Shown here: positions 52,076-59,916 of the stretch, piece by piece | Layout: the number at the start of each line of letters is the position of its first letter | How positions within the stretch are numbered: position 1 is the stretch's first letter | Source of the DNA: JBQTIY01 sp052387675 | Lineage (GTDB): Bacteria > Planctomycetota > B15-G4 | DNA length: 64,000 bases | Assembly (NCBI GenBank): GCA_052387675.1 | Contig: JBQTIY010000002.1 | Span: 186,001-250,000, forward strand | Reading direction: 5' to 3' | Notes under the pieces: model-generated | The model's input: only the letters and a program-made list of their open reading frames with translations | Told to the model about the DNA's origin: nothing | Databases searched by the model: none | Position numbers and translations under genes: made by a program

Positions 52076-53203
52076 ATGTTCGCCCGCCTCCTGCTGCCGC
52101 TGGCAGCCCTTCTGGCCATGGCCTCCGCCTCGGCCTCGGCCCAGCACCCGGTCGTGCCCCCCGGCGAACTGAGCGGCCTCACTCCCGAGCCGGCCGCCGT
52201 CGACCTGGGCGATGTCTACGATGGCGAGCCCGCCCGCGGGCAAGTGCTCTTTCGCAACACATCGAGCACCGATTGGCCCGTGGCCAGTGTGCGCACGACC
52301 TGTGGCTGCACCCTGGCAACCGTGCACGGGCCCGATGGCGCCGAACTGCCGCTGCGCGCCACGCAGTCCGGAGTGCCCCTGGTGACGCTCAAGCCGGGCG
52401 AGGCGCTGACCATCGATGTTGAGGTCACGACGGCGAACGTCCGCGGAGCGGTCGAGAAGCATGTCGAAGTTGCGCACTTGGATCCGACCCATCCCATCGG
52501 ACGCGTGCCGGTCAAGGCGCGCATCTCCAAGGCCATCCAAGTCACCCCCGAACTGCTCAACCTCGGCAAGATCACGAAGAATCAGCGTGTCGAACAGACG
52601 CTCACGCTGCAGGCCCAGGCCATCGGCGATTGGAGCATCGACGGCTTCACGTCGGCCATCGAGAGCCAGCCGCTGCCCGCGGGCTGGCAGTTCAAGGTGT
52701 TGGATACGGAAGGCGCCGAACGCCGCGTGCAGGTGCTCTCCGAGGGTGGACGCCCCACGGGTGTGGTCACGGCCCGCCTGCGCATCCTCATCGGGCATGC
52801 GCGAGTGAAGCACCTCGACGTGATGATCTACGGCACGGTCGAGCCCGACGTGGCCTTCGACACGGGCAACACGGTCGTGCCCGAGACGATCAACCTGGAA
52901 CAGATGCAGGCCGGTGAGTCCGTGACGAAGACGCTGACCATCACGAATCGCGACCCCTCGATCCCCTACCGGCTCGACTCGGTCGAGATCCAGACCAAGG
53001 CGGACCTCAAGGCGCATTTCACCGCCACGATCCGCACGCTTCAGGACGGCGTGTCCTACGCCGTGGATCTGAACTGCGACGGCCGGGTGCTGGAATCGGC
53101 TCCCGATACGACCTACATCCGCGGCACGCTGTTGCTCAAGGCGACGCACCCTGAATTGCCCAACCACTCGATCCAGTTTCAGGGCTGGATCCGGCGCGGC
53201 TGA
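52076..53203 (+). CDS. DUF1573 secreted protein
   Basis: 375 residues. Signal peptide (about 1-22, LLLPLAALLAMASASASAQ) followed by an Ig-like DUF1573 domain with the characteristic CGC: SVRTTCGCTLATVHG (C76, C78). Two further Ig-like modules follow (TTANVRGAVEKHVEV; GTVEPDVAFDTGNTVVPETI). DUF1573 proteins are abundant in planctomycetes and Bacteroidota and probably act as periplasmic or surface modules. ATG 52076 has GGAG 9 nt upstream. It leads a run with the sulfatase-fold and SGNH genes. Confidence 0.87.
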   Translation: MFARLLLPLAALLAMASASASAQHPVVPPGELSGLTPEPAAVDLGDVYDGEPARGQVLFRNTSSTDWPVASVRTTCGCTLATVHGPDGAELPLRATQSGVPLVTLKPGEALTIDVEVTTANVRGAVEKHVEVAHLDPTHPIGRVPVKARISKAIQVTPELLNLGKITKNQRVEQTLTLQAQAIGDWSIDGFTSAIESQPLPAGWQFKVLDTEGAERRVQVLSEGGRPTGVVTARLRILIGHARVKHLDVMIYGTVEPDVAFDTGNTVVPETINLEQMQAGESVTKTLTITNRDPSIPYRLDSVEIQTKADLKAHFTATIRTLQDGVSYAVDLNCDGRVLESAPDTTYIRGTLLLKATHPELPNHSIQFQGWIRRG

Positions 53204-53211
53204 CAACGTCC

Positions 53212-54753
53212 GTGAGTGCTGAGGCGCGGCCCGGTCGCGTCGCCGGAGTCGTCGCGGTTCTCGTCCTGGGGACGGTGGTGCTGCGCTTGGCGGCCTGCGG
53301 TCCGGCGAGGGGCGACGACCTGACCATCGTGGTCATCTCGCTCGACACGACGCGGCCCGACCATCTCTCCGCCTACGGCTATCCGCGACCGACCTCGCCG
53401 AATCTGGCTCGCCTCGCGGCAGAGGGTGCCGTCTTCAGCAATGCCCGTTCGGTCTCGTCCTGGACGCTGCCGACGCACATGTCGCTCTTCACTGGCCTGC
53501 CGGCGGCCGTGCATGAAGTCGTGGTCGACTTCCACGTGCTCGACAGCGCGCGGCCCACTCTCGGAGAGATCTTCCAGGCCAACGACTACCGGACCTTCGG
53601 AGTTTTCTCGGCGCCCTATGTGCACGGCCACTACGGTTTTGATCGCGGCATGGACTTCTATGAGCGTGCCACCCAAGATCCGATGATCTTCGACGTTCCG
53701 CCCGACCGCATGCGGGCCGAACTCGGCACCCGGGAGGCGCGCAGCCACACCGAAGTCACCAGCAAGCGCGTGGTGGATCGGGCCATCACGCTGCTGCGGA
53801 CTTCGCGCCGCGAACGCAATCTGCTCTTTCTGCACTTCTTCGATCCGCACTACGACTACCGGCCGCCCCAGGATCTGCGCCGCAACTTCGCCCTGCCGGG
53901 GTATTCCGGCCCGGTGACGGGCCAGGCCGTCACCAGCGTGACGCGGCAGCCCCTCGGCGACTTGGACCGGCGGCAGTTGCTGGCGCTCTACGATGCCGAG
54001 CTCGCCTTCGTGGATCAGCAGATTGGCCGGCTGCTCGACGAACTGAAGGCCAGCGGACGCCTGGACCGCACGCTCATCGTCGTGACGGGCGACCACGGCG
54101 AGGAGTTCTTCGAGCGCGGCCGCTTCGGCCATCGCGCCGGCCTCATGGATGAGGTGCTGCGCATCCCGCTCATCGTCTGGGCTCCCGGACGCGTACCGGC
54201 CGGCCTCGAGATCGCGGACGATGTGGCGCTCTACGACGTCTTGCCGACGCTGCTCGACTATGCGGGCCTGAGCGCGCCGGAGGCGCTGTACGGGCGCAGT
54301 CTGCGGCCGCTCATCGACGGCCAGGCGTTGCGGCCGCGGCCGGTGACCGCCGCGCTCAGTTCCTTTCCTCCGGGCGCTCAGACCCACTACGAGTTGCACC
54401 GAGCCTTTATCCTTGATGGGCTAAAACTCGTGCGACGCGAGAACGTGGCCTGGGCGCCCGCCACGGAGCGCGACTTGGGCGGCGCGGTGGATGAAAGCAG
54501 CCTCGTCGTCCAGGTCTATGACTTGCTTGCCGATCCGGGCGAAACGCGCAATCTCTGGGGCAGCAACGACCCTCGTATTCAGGGACTCCTGGAGGCCGCC
54601 GACGAAGAGGAGGACCGCCAGCGCGAGGCCGTCCGGCGCTTTCAGCGCGCCGGCACTCCGGCGGCTTCGCAGCTCGACCTCAGCTTGCAGGAGTTCATGC
54701 AGGGCACGGGCTACTTCGAGGGCGCGCCGACGCCCGCCCTGCCGTCGCGATGA
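53212..54753 (+). CDS. Sulfatase-fold phosphodiesterase-like enzyme, Thr at the nucleophile site
   Basis: 513 residues. Alkaline-phosphatase superfamily: VVISLDTTRPDHLSAYGY (first metal Asp45), GDHGEEFFERGRFGHRAGL (second metal site). Where a true sulfatase has C/S-x-P-S-R (formylglycine), this has SSWTLPTHMSLFTG, placing Thr85 at that position. That resembles LTA-synthase/phosphoethanolamine-transferase-type enzymes more than formylglycine sulfatases. The N-terminal hydrophobic segment with LRLAAC could be a lipobox (Cys29). GTG start; the stop overlaps the SGNH gene (ATGA). Confidence 0.8.
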   Translation: MSAEARPGRVAGVVAVLVLGTVVLRLAACGPARGDDLTIVVISLDTTRPDHLSAYGYPRPTSPNLARLAAEGAVFSNARSVSSWTLPTHMSLFTGLPAAVHEVVVDFHVLDSARPTLGEIFQANDYRTFGVFSAPYVHGHYGFDRGMDFYERATQDPMIFDVPPDRMRAELGTREARSHTEVTSKRVVDRAITLLRTSRRERNLLFLHFFDPHYDYRPPQDLRRNFALPGYSGPVTGQAVTSVTRQPLGDLDRRQLLALYDAELAFVDQQIGRLLDELKASGRLDRTLIVVTGDHGEEFFERGRFGHRAGLMDEVLRIPLIVWAPGRVPAGLEIADDVALYDVLPTLLDYAGLSAPEALYGRSLRPLIDGQALRPRPVTAALSSFPPGAQTHYELHRAFILDGLKLVRRENVAWAPATERDLGGAVDESSLVVQVYDLLADPGETRNLWGSNDPRIQGLLEAADEEEDRQREAVRRFQRAGTPAASQLDLSLQEFMQGTGYFEGAPTPALPSR

Positions 54754-56045
54754 GCGCCCGCCGCCGGCGCACGCGTCGCTGGTGGCTGCTGCTCCTGTTG
54801 CCGCTGCTGCTTGAACTGGCGCTGCAAGCGGCCGCTCCGCTGATCCAGCGCGCGCTGGCACGCCAGCCCTCGGCCGATGCTCCCTTGCGCCTGCTCTGCG
54901 TCGGCGACAGCAATACCTACGGCCTGCACGTGCCCGCCTCGTACAGCTATCCCGGTCAGTTGCAGGCGCGCCTCGCCCGCCGCTACCCAGCCGGCGTGAG
55001 CGTGAGCAATCGCGGCGTGCCCGGGCAAAACACGGCGCAAGTCGCCGCCAACCTAGCTCAGGATCTGGCCGAGGCGCGCCCCCACGTGCTTCTGGTCTTG
55101 GCCGGCATCAACAACGCGTGGAGTACGACCGGCGAGCAGCGCGGCCTGGCTGGGTTCTGGGAGGGTCTGCGCCTCGTGCGGCTCGCACGCGTGCTCGGCG
55201 CGGGCGTGACCACGGCGCAGCCCTTCCAGGTGAGCACCGACGCCACCGGTGCGATCACTGTCGATCGAGGCGGAGGCGCCGAACGGGTGAACACCAACGC
55301 GAGCTCGGCGCTGCGCTCGGGCGAGGAATTGGCAGCCAGCGTCGAGTCCGGCCTGCGCCAGATTGTGGCGCTCGCAGTCGATCACGGCGCCCGGCCGGTG
55401 CTCATGACCTACCCGGAGTTCCAAGGCGATTACGGCGTGGTGAATGCCGCCATTCGCAGCACTGCGCAAGCGCTGGGCGTGCCACTCATCGATCACGAGC
55501 GCGGCTTTGCCGAGCACTTTGCCCGCGAGGGTTACAGCACGCTCATGTTCAACGACCACCATCTCAATCTCGCCGGCTACGCGCTCATGGCGCGCGATCT
55601 CGAAGGGGCGCTCAGTGAGACCGGATTACTGCCCGCCGCGCGCACCGCGGCACTCGGCCCAACCGGCCCGACCACGCCGTCTGCAAGTCCCACGGCACCA
55701 ACGCTGCAGGTCCTGGCGGGTGGTGAACTGGAAGCCACCGGCCCAGCCGGCTGGGAGTTTCAGCTCGTCCTCGCGCGGGCAGGCGGAGCCGAGCACGGTT
55801 TCTTCGTGGGCAGCCGCAACATCCCGCTCGCCAATGACGACATCCTCGCCCTCGCTCGACTCTCGCCCGGACTCTCGGGGCGCTTTCCTGAATCAGGACG
55901 CTTGCGACTCGCGGTGCCGCAGCCGCTGCGCGCTGCCGCTGACGGGCAGCCGCTGTGGGCCTGCCTCATCCTGCTCACACCGCTCAGCGAGGCGGAGGCC
56001 GAGCCGGTGGCAGCCGTCACGCCGGAGGTGCTCGTTCCGCGCTGA
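54750..56045 (+). CDS. Membrane-anchored SGNH/GDSL hydrolase
   Basis: 431 residues. An N-terminal membrane helix (about 11-30) is followed by an SGNH domain: CVGDSNTYGLH (Ser54), NRGVPGQN, LVLAGINN (Asn), and FNDHHLNLAGY (Asp/His). These are lipases, acetyl-esterases or peptidoglycan/polysaccharide deacetylases. The C-terminal 100 residues (from about 310) are Thr/Pro-rich then beta-like, perhaps binding. Coupled to the sulfatase-fold gene by ATGA. Confidence 0.85.
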   Translation: MSARRRRTRRWWLLLLLPLLLELALQAAAPLIQRALARQPSADAPLRLLCVGDSNTYGLHVPASYSYPGQLQARLARRYPAGVSVSNRGVPGQNTAQVAANLAQDLAEARPHVLLVLAGINNAWSTTGEQRGLAGFWEGLRLVRLARVLGAGVTTAQPFQVSTDATGAITVDRGGGAERVNTNASSALRSGEELAASVESGLRQIVALAVDHGARPVLMTYPEFQGDYGVVNAAIRSTAQALGVPLIDHERGFAEHFAREGYSTLMFNDHHLNLAGYALMARDLEGALSETGLLPAARTAALGPTGPTTPSASPTAPTLQVLAGGELEATGPAGWEFQLVLARAGGAEHGFFVGSRNIPLANDDILALARLSPGLSGRFPESGRLRLAVPQPLRAAADGQPLWACLILLTPLSEAEAEPVAAVTPEVLVPR

Positions 56046-56058
56046 AGGCCGCGCAGGC

Positions 56059-56562
56059 CTATTCGGCCACGACGACGGTGTCGCCGCCTCGGGCCACGGC
56101 GGCCTGCAGAGCCGTCTCGGCGCGCTTGAGCACCGCATCGAAGAAGATCGAATCGTCGCCATCGTGCGTGGCGACCGCAATGCTCGCTGAAACACGCAGC
56201 AGTCGGCCATCGATGCGCACATCCAGGCCGGCGATGCGGTCGTGCAGCCGGTGGGCCAATAGCTCCGCGCCCTTGGCCTCGGTGTGCGGCAGCACGACGA
56301 CGAAGCGCTCCCCCAGCCGGCCGACAAAGTCACAGCTCCGAGAGTAGCGATTCAGCAGGTCGGTGACCGAGCGGTCGAGCTGATCGCGCACCGCCGAACC
56401 ATGCAGGTCGCCCAGCGATCCGAGGCGATCAATCTCGACCAGCACGCAAGAAAGCTGGTACTGGTAACGGCGCGCACGCGCGAATTCGATCTTGAGGAGG
56501 TGCAGGATCTGCGCATAGGAGAAGACTCCTACCTCGCCCCCGTCCCTCGATCGGTCTTCCAT
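56059..56562 (-). CDS. Degenerate GGDEF-domain protein
   Basis: 167 residues: a stand-alone diguanylate-cyclase fold without sensor. The GGDEF signature is LGERF (83-87, in GRLGERFVVVLP), so Gly-Gly-Asp-Glu is lost at the first and third positions. The rest fits (RYQYQLSCVLVEIDRLGSLGD, VSASIAVATHDG). Catalysis is unlikely; it may bind c-di-GMP or another nucleotide. It lies downstream of a strong terminator on its own strand, with about 112 nt to the ATG, so it may have its own start or be controlled by attenuation. Confidence 0.75.
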   Translation of the reverse strand: MEDRSRDGGEVGVFSYAQILHLLKIEFARARRYQYQLSCVLVEIDRLGSLGDLHGSAVRDQLDRSVTDLLNRYSRSCDFVGRLGERFVVVLPHTEAKGAELLAHRLHDRIAGLDVRIDGRLLRVSASIAVATHDGDDSIFFDAVLKRAETALQAAVARGGDTVVVAE

Positions 56563-56674
56563 CGGCTGTTTCCTGTCCTGTGCGCTGCGCCGCAGCGAAA
56601 GTGCGCGAGGATACTCAACGGCCCTGCGAACTCAGCCTCGCAAAGCGAGCGCAGGAGGGAGGCGGCGAGGTCCC

Positions 56675-56712
56675 AAAAAAAGTTGGTCCTGCCTGTTTCC
56701 AGGCAGGACCAA
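56675..56712 (-). terminator. Strong intrinsic terminator upstream of the GGDEF gene
   Basis: A perfect 13-bp stem (56683-56695 with 56700-56712, loop of 4) is followed on the minus strand by CTTTTTTT (from A75-A81 of the plus strand). It ends RNA coming from the right, either the 57-59 kb operon or the short RNA candidate, and it lies before the GGDEF gene on the same strand. Confidence 0.85.
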
Positions 56713-56860
56713 CACGTTCCAGTCGGTGGCCCATAGGGCTAGAGATGGCGGTTGGGGAGGGGAAAAACGGCTCGAGCCCCACAGTCCACCGACGTGATGT
56801 CCATCCTCGTTGTTCGGTCTCGCGACGCGCGGGGGACGTCGCGGTAGTGGGCGCTATCGT
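56713..56860 (-). ncRNA. Structured RNA candidate between the tyrS operon and the GGDEF gene
   Basis: The 425-nt gap 56563-56987 has no credible gene. On the minus strand TTGACA (56884-56879) with a weak -10 (GACGAT, 17 nt on) could start an RNA near 56850. It can fold a 7-bp hairpin (56821-56827 with 56837-56843), a long-range 8-bp helix GTCGGTGG/CCACCGAC (56722-56729 with 56786-56793), an inner GGGG/CCCC arm, and then the strong terminator. It matches no riboswitch or 6S/SRP/tmRNA signature I can recall. It could be a small RNA or an attenuator leader for the GGDEF gene. Confidence 0.3.
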
Positions 56861-56987
56861 CACCCGGAGCGCTCAGTCTGTCAAACTTCCCCCAGGAACA
56901 TCACAGCAGTTCACCGGCTCTGAGCAACGTTCTCCACAGGCTGCCAACGAACGGATGGCTCAGTGCAAGGCAATGACAATCAATGAG

Positions 56988-57923
56988 TTATGGCTGACCC
57001 GGCGGAGGCTCATTCCGCATGCTGGCCACCAGGTCTCGGAAGTCCTGCCGATTCCGAAGTGAAACCAAGTCCCCATCCTCCTGCATCCAGTTCACATCGC
57101 TGAAGCCCACCGCATGGGCCGCCTGAAGGTGCCGGATGGCCTTGTCGGGCTGCGCCTGCAACGCGGCGATGCAGGCCAGGTTGTAGTGGGCCATGGTGGT
57201 CTCGGCCAGCCCGGGGAGATTGTCGGTCAGCATCGAGAACCATTCGGCCGCATGCTCGTAGTCGTCGAACTGCTGGTAGTGGTAGGCGATCTCGAAGACG
57301 AGGTGCCGATAGAAATCCACGCGCCCGTCGCGCGAGGGATACGACGGATCCAAGGCATCGTCCAAGCGCGAGCGCACGAAGTGCCGCATGACGTCGATCT
57401 TGGCCAGCACCTGCGCCGGCTGACCATCCTTGGCCAGGGCGAAGCGGGCAGCCTGGGAGCGAGCGACGACCTGCTGCTCGCGGACGGCCTCCGGATCGTC
57501 CGCTCGCCAGAGATTCCTCCAGGCTGCGTAATCCTGTTTGAATTCGACATCCGGAGGCACCAGCAGTTGCTCAAGGACGGCCGACAGTTGCGCACCGTCG
57601 CCCGCCTCCTGCAAGGCCATGATCGCCATCATGCGCAACACGTGGTTCATGTCCGGATCCAGGGCGATGGCTGCGAGTTCCGGGAAGCGATGCCGCGTGG
57701 CCGCGAACTGCCCGTCGTAGAAACCCGGCACGGAACCGTCGCGCAGCAAACCGGCCAGGGCGGTGGCCGTCTCCAGCAGCGGATCCTGCGGCAGAGGGCG
57801 AGTGGCCGTGCCGCGCTCGAGATACCAGGGCGAGTCTGCGGTTTGCGGGGCCGCTGGCAGCCAGCCGAGGCTGCCAGCCCCCAGCACAACCATCGTGGCT
57901 GCCACGCAGCGCGCCGTCCTCAT
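56988..57923 (-). CDS. Hypothetical secreted protein with helical repeats
   Basis: 311 residues. Signal-like N-terminus (about 5-25, CVAATMVVLGAGSLGWLPAA), then helical repeats with HEAT/TPR character (FPELAAIALDPDMNHVLRMM, AHYNLACIAALQAQPDKAIR). No enzyme motif. ATG 57923 overlaps the tyrS stop (ATGA). It is the last gene of the rpsA-lipoprotein-tyrS run and is followed by the structured gap with a terminator. Confidence 0.7.
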   Translation of the reverse strand: MRTARCVAATMVVLGAGSLGWLPAAPQTADSPWYLERGTATRPLPQDPLLETATALAGLLRDGSVPGFYDGQFAATRHRFPELAAIALDPDMNHVLRMMAIMALQEAGDGAQLSAVLEQLLVPPDVEFKQDYAAWRNLWRADDPEAVREQQVVARSQAARFALAKDGQPAQVLAKIDVMRHFVRSRLDDALDPSYPSRDGRVDFYRHLVFEIAYHYQQFDDYEHAAEWFSMLTDNLPGLAETTMAHYNLACIAALQAQPDKAIRHLQAAHAVGFSDVNWMQEDGDLVSLRNRQDFRDLVASMRNEPPPGQP

Positions 57924-59095
57924 GGCACGCTCACCCGGTGGAAGCGGCGCTTGCCGACTTGCAGCAGGCAGTTTCGGCCGCTCGCCAGACGCGCCTGCTC
58001 GTCGGAGAGGCGTTCGCCATCCAGGCGCACTCCGCCCTCGCGAATGAGCCGCCGTGCCGCCGAGGTCGACTCGGCGAGGCCCAAGTGCAGCAAGACGCGC
58101 GGCACCCAAGCGCCCTCGGCCTCAACGAGTTCGGCGGGAACCTGGCTGCTGGGAATCTCGTCCGGCAGTCCCTTGTCGCGAAAGATCCGGTCGAACTCCG
58201 CAGCCGCCTCGGCGCCGGCCTGCTGGCCATGAAAACGTTCGACGATGGCGCGCGCGAGGGCCGCCTTGGCCTGGCGCGGCGGGCCGGCCAGCCAAGTCTG
58301 CACGTCGGCTTCGGGCAGCGTCGTTGCCAGCCGAAACCACACCGGCATGGCTTCGTCGGGCACGCTCATGGCCTTCCCGAACATGCTGCGCGGATCATCG
58401 GTAAGGCCGATGGCATTGCCCAGACTCTTGGACATTTTCTGCACGCCGTCGAGGCCTGTGAGCAGCGGCAGCGTCACGCAGACCTGGGGCGGCAGGCCCG
58501 CCTCGCGCATGAGGTCGCGCCCGACGAGCAGATTGAAGGTCTGATCCGTCCCGCCGATTTCGACATCGGCCTGAATGGCCACCGAATCCTGCGCCTGCAT
58601 GAGCGGATAGAGCAGTTCGTGCAGGCCGATCGGTGTCTCGGCGGCCAGGCGCTGCGCGAAGGTATCGCGCTCGAGCATGCGCGCCACCGTCATGAAGCCG
58701 CCCAAGCGCACAGCGTCCATGAAGCCGAGCTTGTCAAACCATTCGCTGTTGCGGCGGACCTCCGCGCGCGCCAAGTCGAGCACCAGGCCGGCCTGCTTGA
58801 GATAGGTCTGGGCGTGCTCCTCGACCTGGGCCCGGGAGAGCTGCGGTCGCGTGAGATTCTTGCCCGAGGGGTCTCCGATCATGGCCGTGGCGTCACCCAC
58901 GATGAGCACGGCCTGATGGCCGAGGTCCTGCCAGCGCCGCAGATAGCCGAGCTGCACCGCATGGCCGAGGTGCAGATCCGGCGAGGAGGGGTCGACTCCG
59001 AGCTTGATGCGCAGCGGCCGCCCGAGCCGCAGCTTGGCGTGCAGGTCCTCTGCGGTGTGGCAGGCCACCGTGCCCGCCAGCAGCGCTGCACTCAT
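57920..59095 (-). CDS. tyrS: Tyrosyl-tRNA synthetase
   Basis: 391 residues. Class Ic aminoacyl-tRNA synthetase. The HIGH-type motif HLGH is at 42-45 (GVDPSSPDLHLGHAV) and KMSKS at 220-224. The C-terminal S4 RNA-binding domain is present (VLLHLGLAESTSAARRLIREGGVRLDGERL). Full length for the TyrZ-like group. ATG 59095 overlaps the lipoprotein stop (ATGA). No T-box leader would fit in the overlap. Confidence 0.96.
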   Translation of the reverse strand: MSAALLAGTVACHTAEDLHAKLRLGRPLRIKLGVDPSSPDLHLGHAVQLGYLRRWQDLGHQAVLIVGDATAMIGDPSGKNLTRPQLSRAQVEEHAQTYLKQAGLVLDLARAEVRRNSEWFDKLGFMDAVRLGGFMTVARMLERDTFAQRLAAETPIGLHELLYPLMQAQDSVAIQADVEIGGTDQTFNLLVGRDLMREAGLPPQVCVTLPLLTGLDGVQKMSKSLGNAIGLTDDPRSMFGKAMSVPDEAMPVWFRLATTLPEADVQTWLAGPPRQAKAALARAIVERFHGQQAGAEAAAEFDRIFRDKGLPDEIPSSQVPAELVEAEGAWVPRVLLHLGLAESTSAARRLIREGGVRLDGERLSDEQARLASGRNCLLQVGKRRFHRVSVP

Positions 59096-59916
59096 CGGCT
59101 TTTGGTCTGCTGCTCGGTCCACCACGCACTCCAGCCCTGGATGTCGCGGCCGTGCCGCTCTTCGGTCAAGAAGAGCAGCGCCGCAAACACTGCATCGCGC
59201 GCAGTTCCTCGCAGCCCGAAGAGCGAGCCGATGAGCGTGTCCAGCACCTGGTCCCGCTCCGCCTGCGAAGCACTTGCCGCTCGGAGAAAGATACTCCTCG
59301 CCTCCCCCGATTGCAGGCACTCCTCGAGCCCCCGCTGTGGCCGCTCCACGAAGCTCTCGAGCGTCGCCACCGGAATGTGCAGCATCTGGCCGCCCGAGCG
59401 CGACTCCGGCCCGAGAACCTCCAGGCCAATGAGGCTGCCGTCGATGCGCAGGCGGCGAGCCAGCGCGTTGCCCGCGGGTGCGATTTCCAGGCGCATCTGG
59501 ATCTCCGCCGGCCGCAGCGGATCGGCGCGCCCCCCGCCCTCCCAGGGCAGGAGCACCTGAGCCGTGCGACCACTGCTCACCGGGCCGTCACCGCGGTAGT
59601 CCTGCCATCTCGCCCGCAATGAAATCAGCATGGGCTGCCCATCGCTGCGCGCAGAGACCAGTTCGACGGGCGGCCCGTCCAAGGGGCGCACGAGCAGGTT
59701 CAGCAGCACCGACTCGGACAGCACGCCGCTGTCCGGAAGCAGCTCGAACCCGACCTGGAGCGGATGCTCTCGCACCGGCAGGTCGGAGCCGGCGCGGGCC
59801 GCCGGCAAGCTCCCGGGGGGTGTGGGCGCAGCGCAGGCGCCGAGGCCTGCGACGAGACCCACGATCAGCCCGAGCAGCGAGCCGCCGGCGGGCCTTCGCT
59901 CAGGAAGGCTGCTCAC
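59092..59916 (-). CDS. Hypothetical lipoprotein
   Basis: 274 residues. Signal with a lipobox (GLIVGLVAGLGAC), then a beta-rich domain (VREHPLQVGFELLPDSG, LISLRARWQDYRGDGPVS, MRLEIAPAGN) and a C-terminal helical part with HEAT-like features. No family recognised. The GTG at 59916 is preferred; ATG 59958 is in frame but overlaps the rpsA 3' end by 59 nt. Between rpsA and tyrS in one operon. Confidence 0.65.
   Translation of the reverse strand: MSSLPERRPAGGSLLGLIVGLVAGLGACAAPTPPGSLPAARAGSDLPVREHPLQVGFELLPDSGVLSESVLLNLLVRPLDGPPVELVSARSDGQPMLISLRARWQDYRGDGPVSSGRTAQVLLPWEGGGRADPLRPAEIQMRLEIAPAGNALARRLRIDGSLIGLEVLGPESRSGGQMLHIPVATLESFVERPQRGLEECLQSGEARSIFLRAASASQAERDQVLDTLIGSLFGLRGTARDAVFAALLFLTEERHGRDIQGWSAWWTEQQTKSR

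Noticed and set aside
56615..56863. 82-codon minus-strand frame in the large gap
   Set aside because: It runs straight through the intrinsic terminator and has no recognisable features.
56563..56890. c-di-GMP riboswitch upstream of the GGDEF gene
   Set aside because: None of the conserved GEMM elements is present in the minus-strand sequence.
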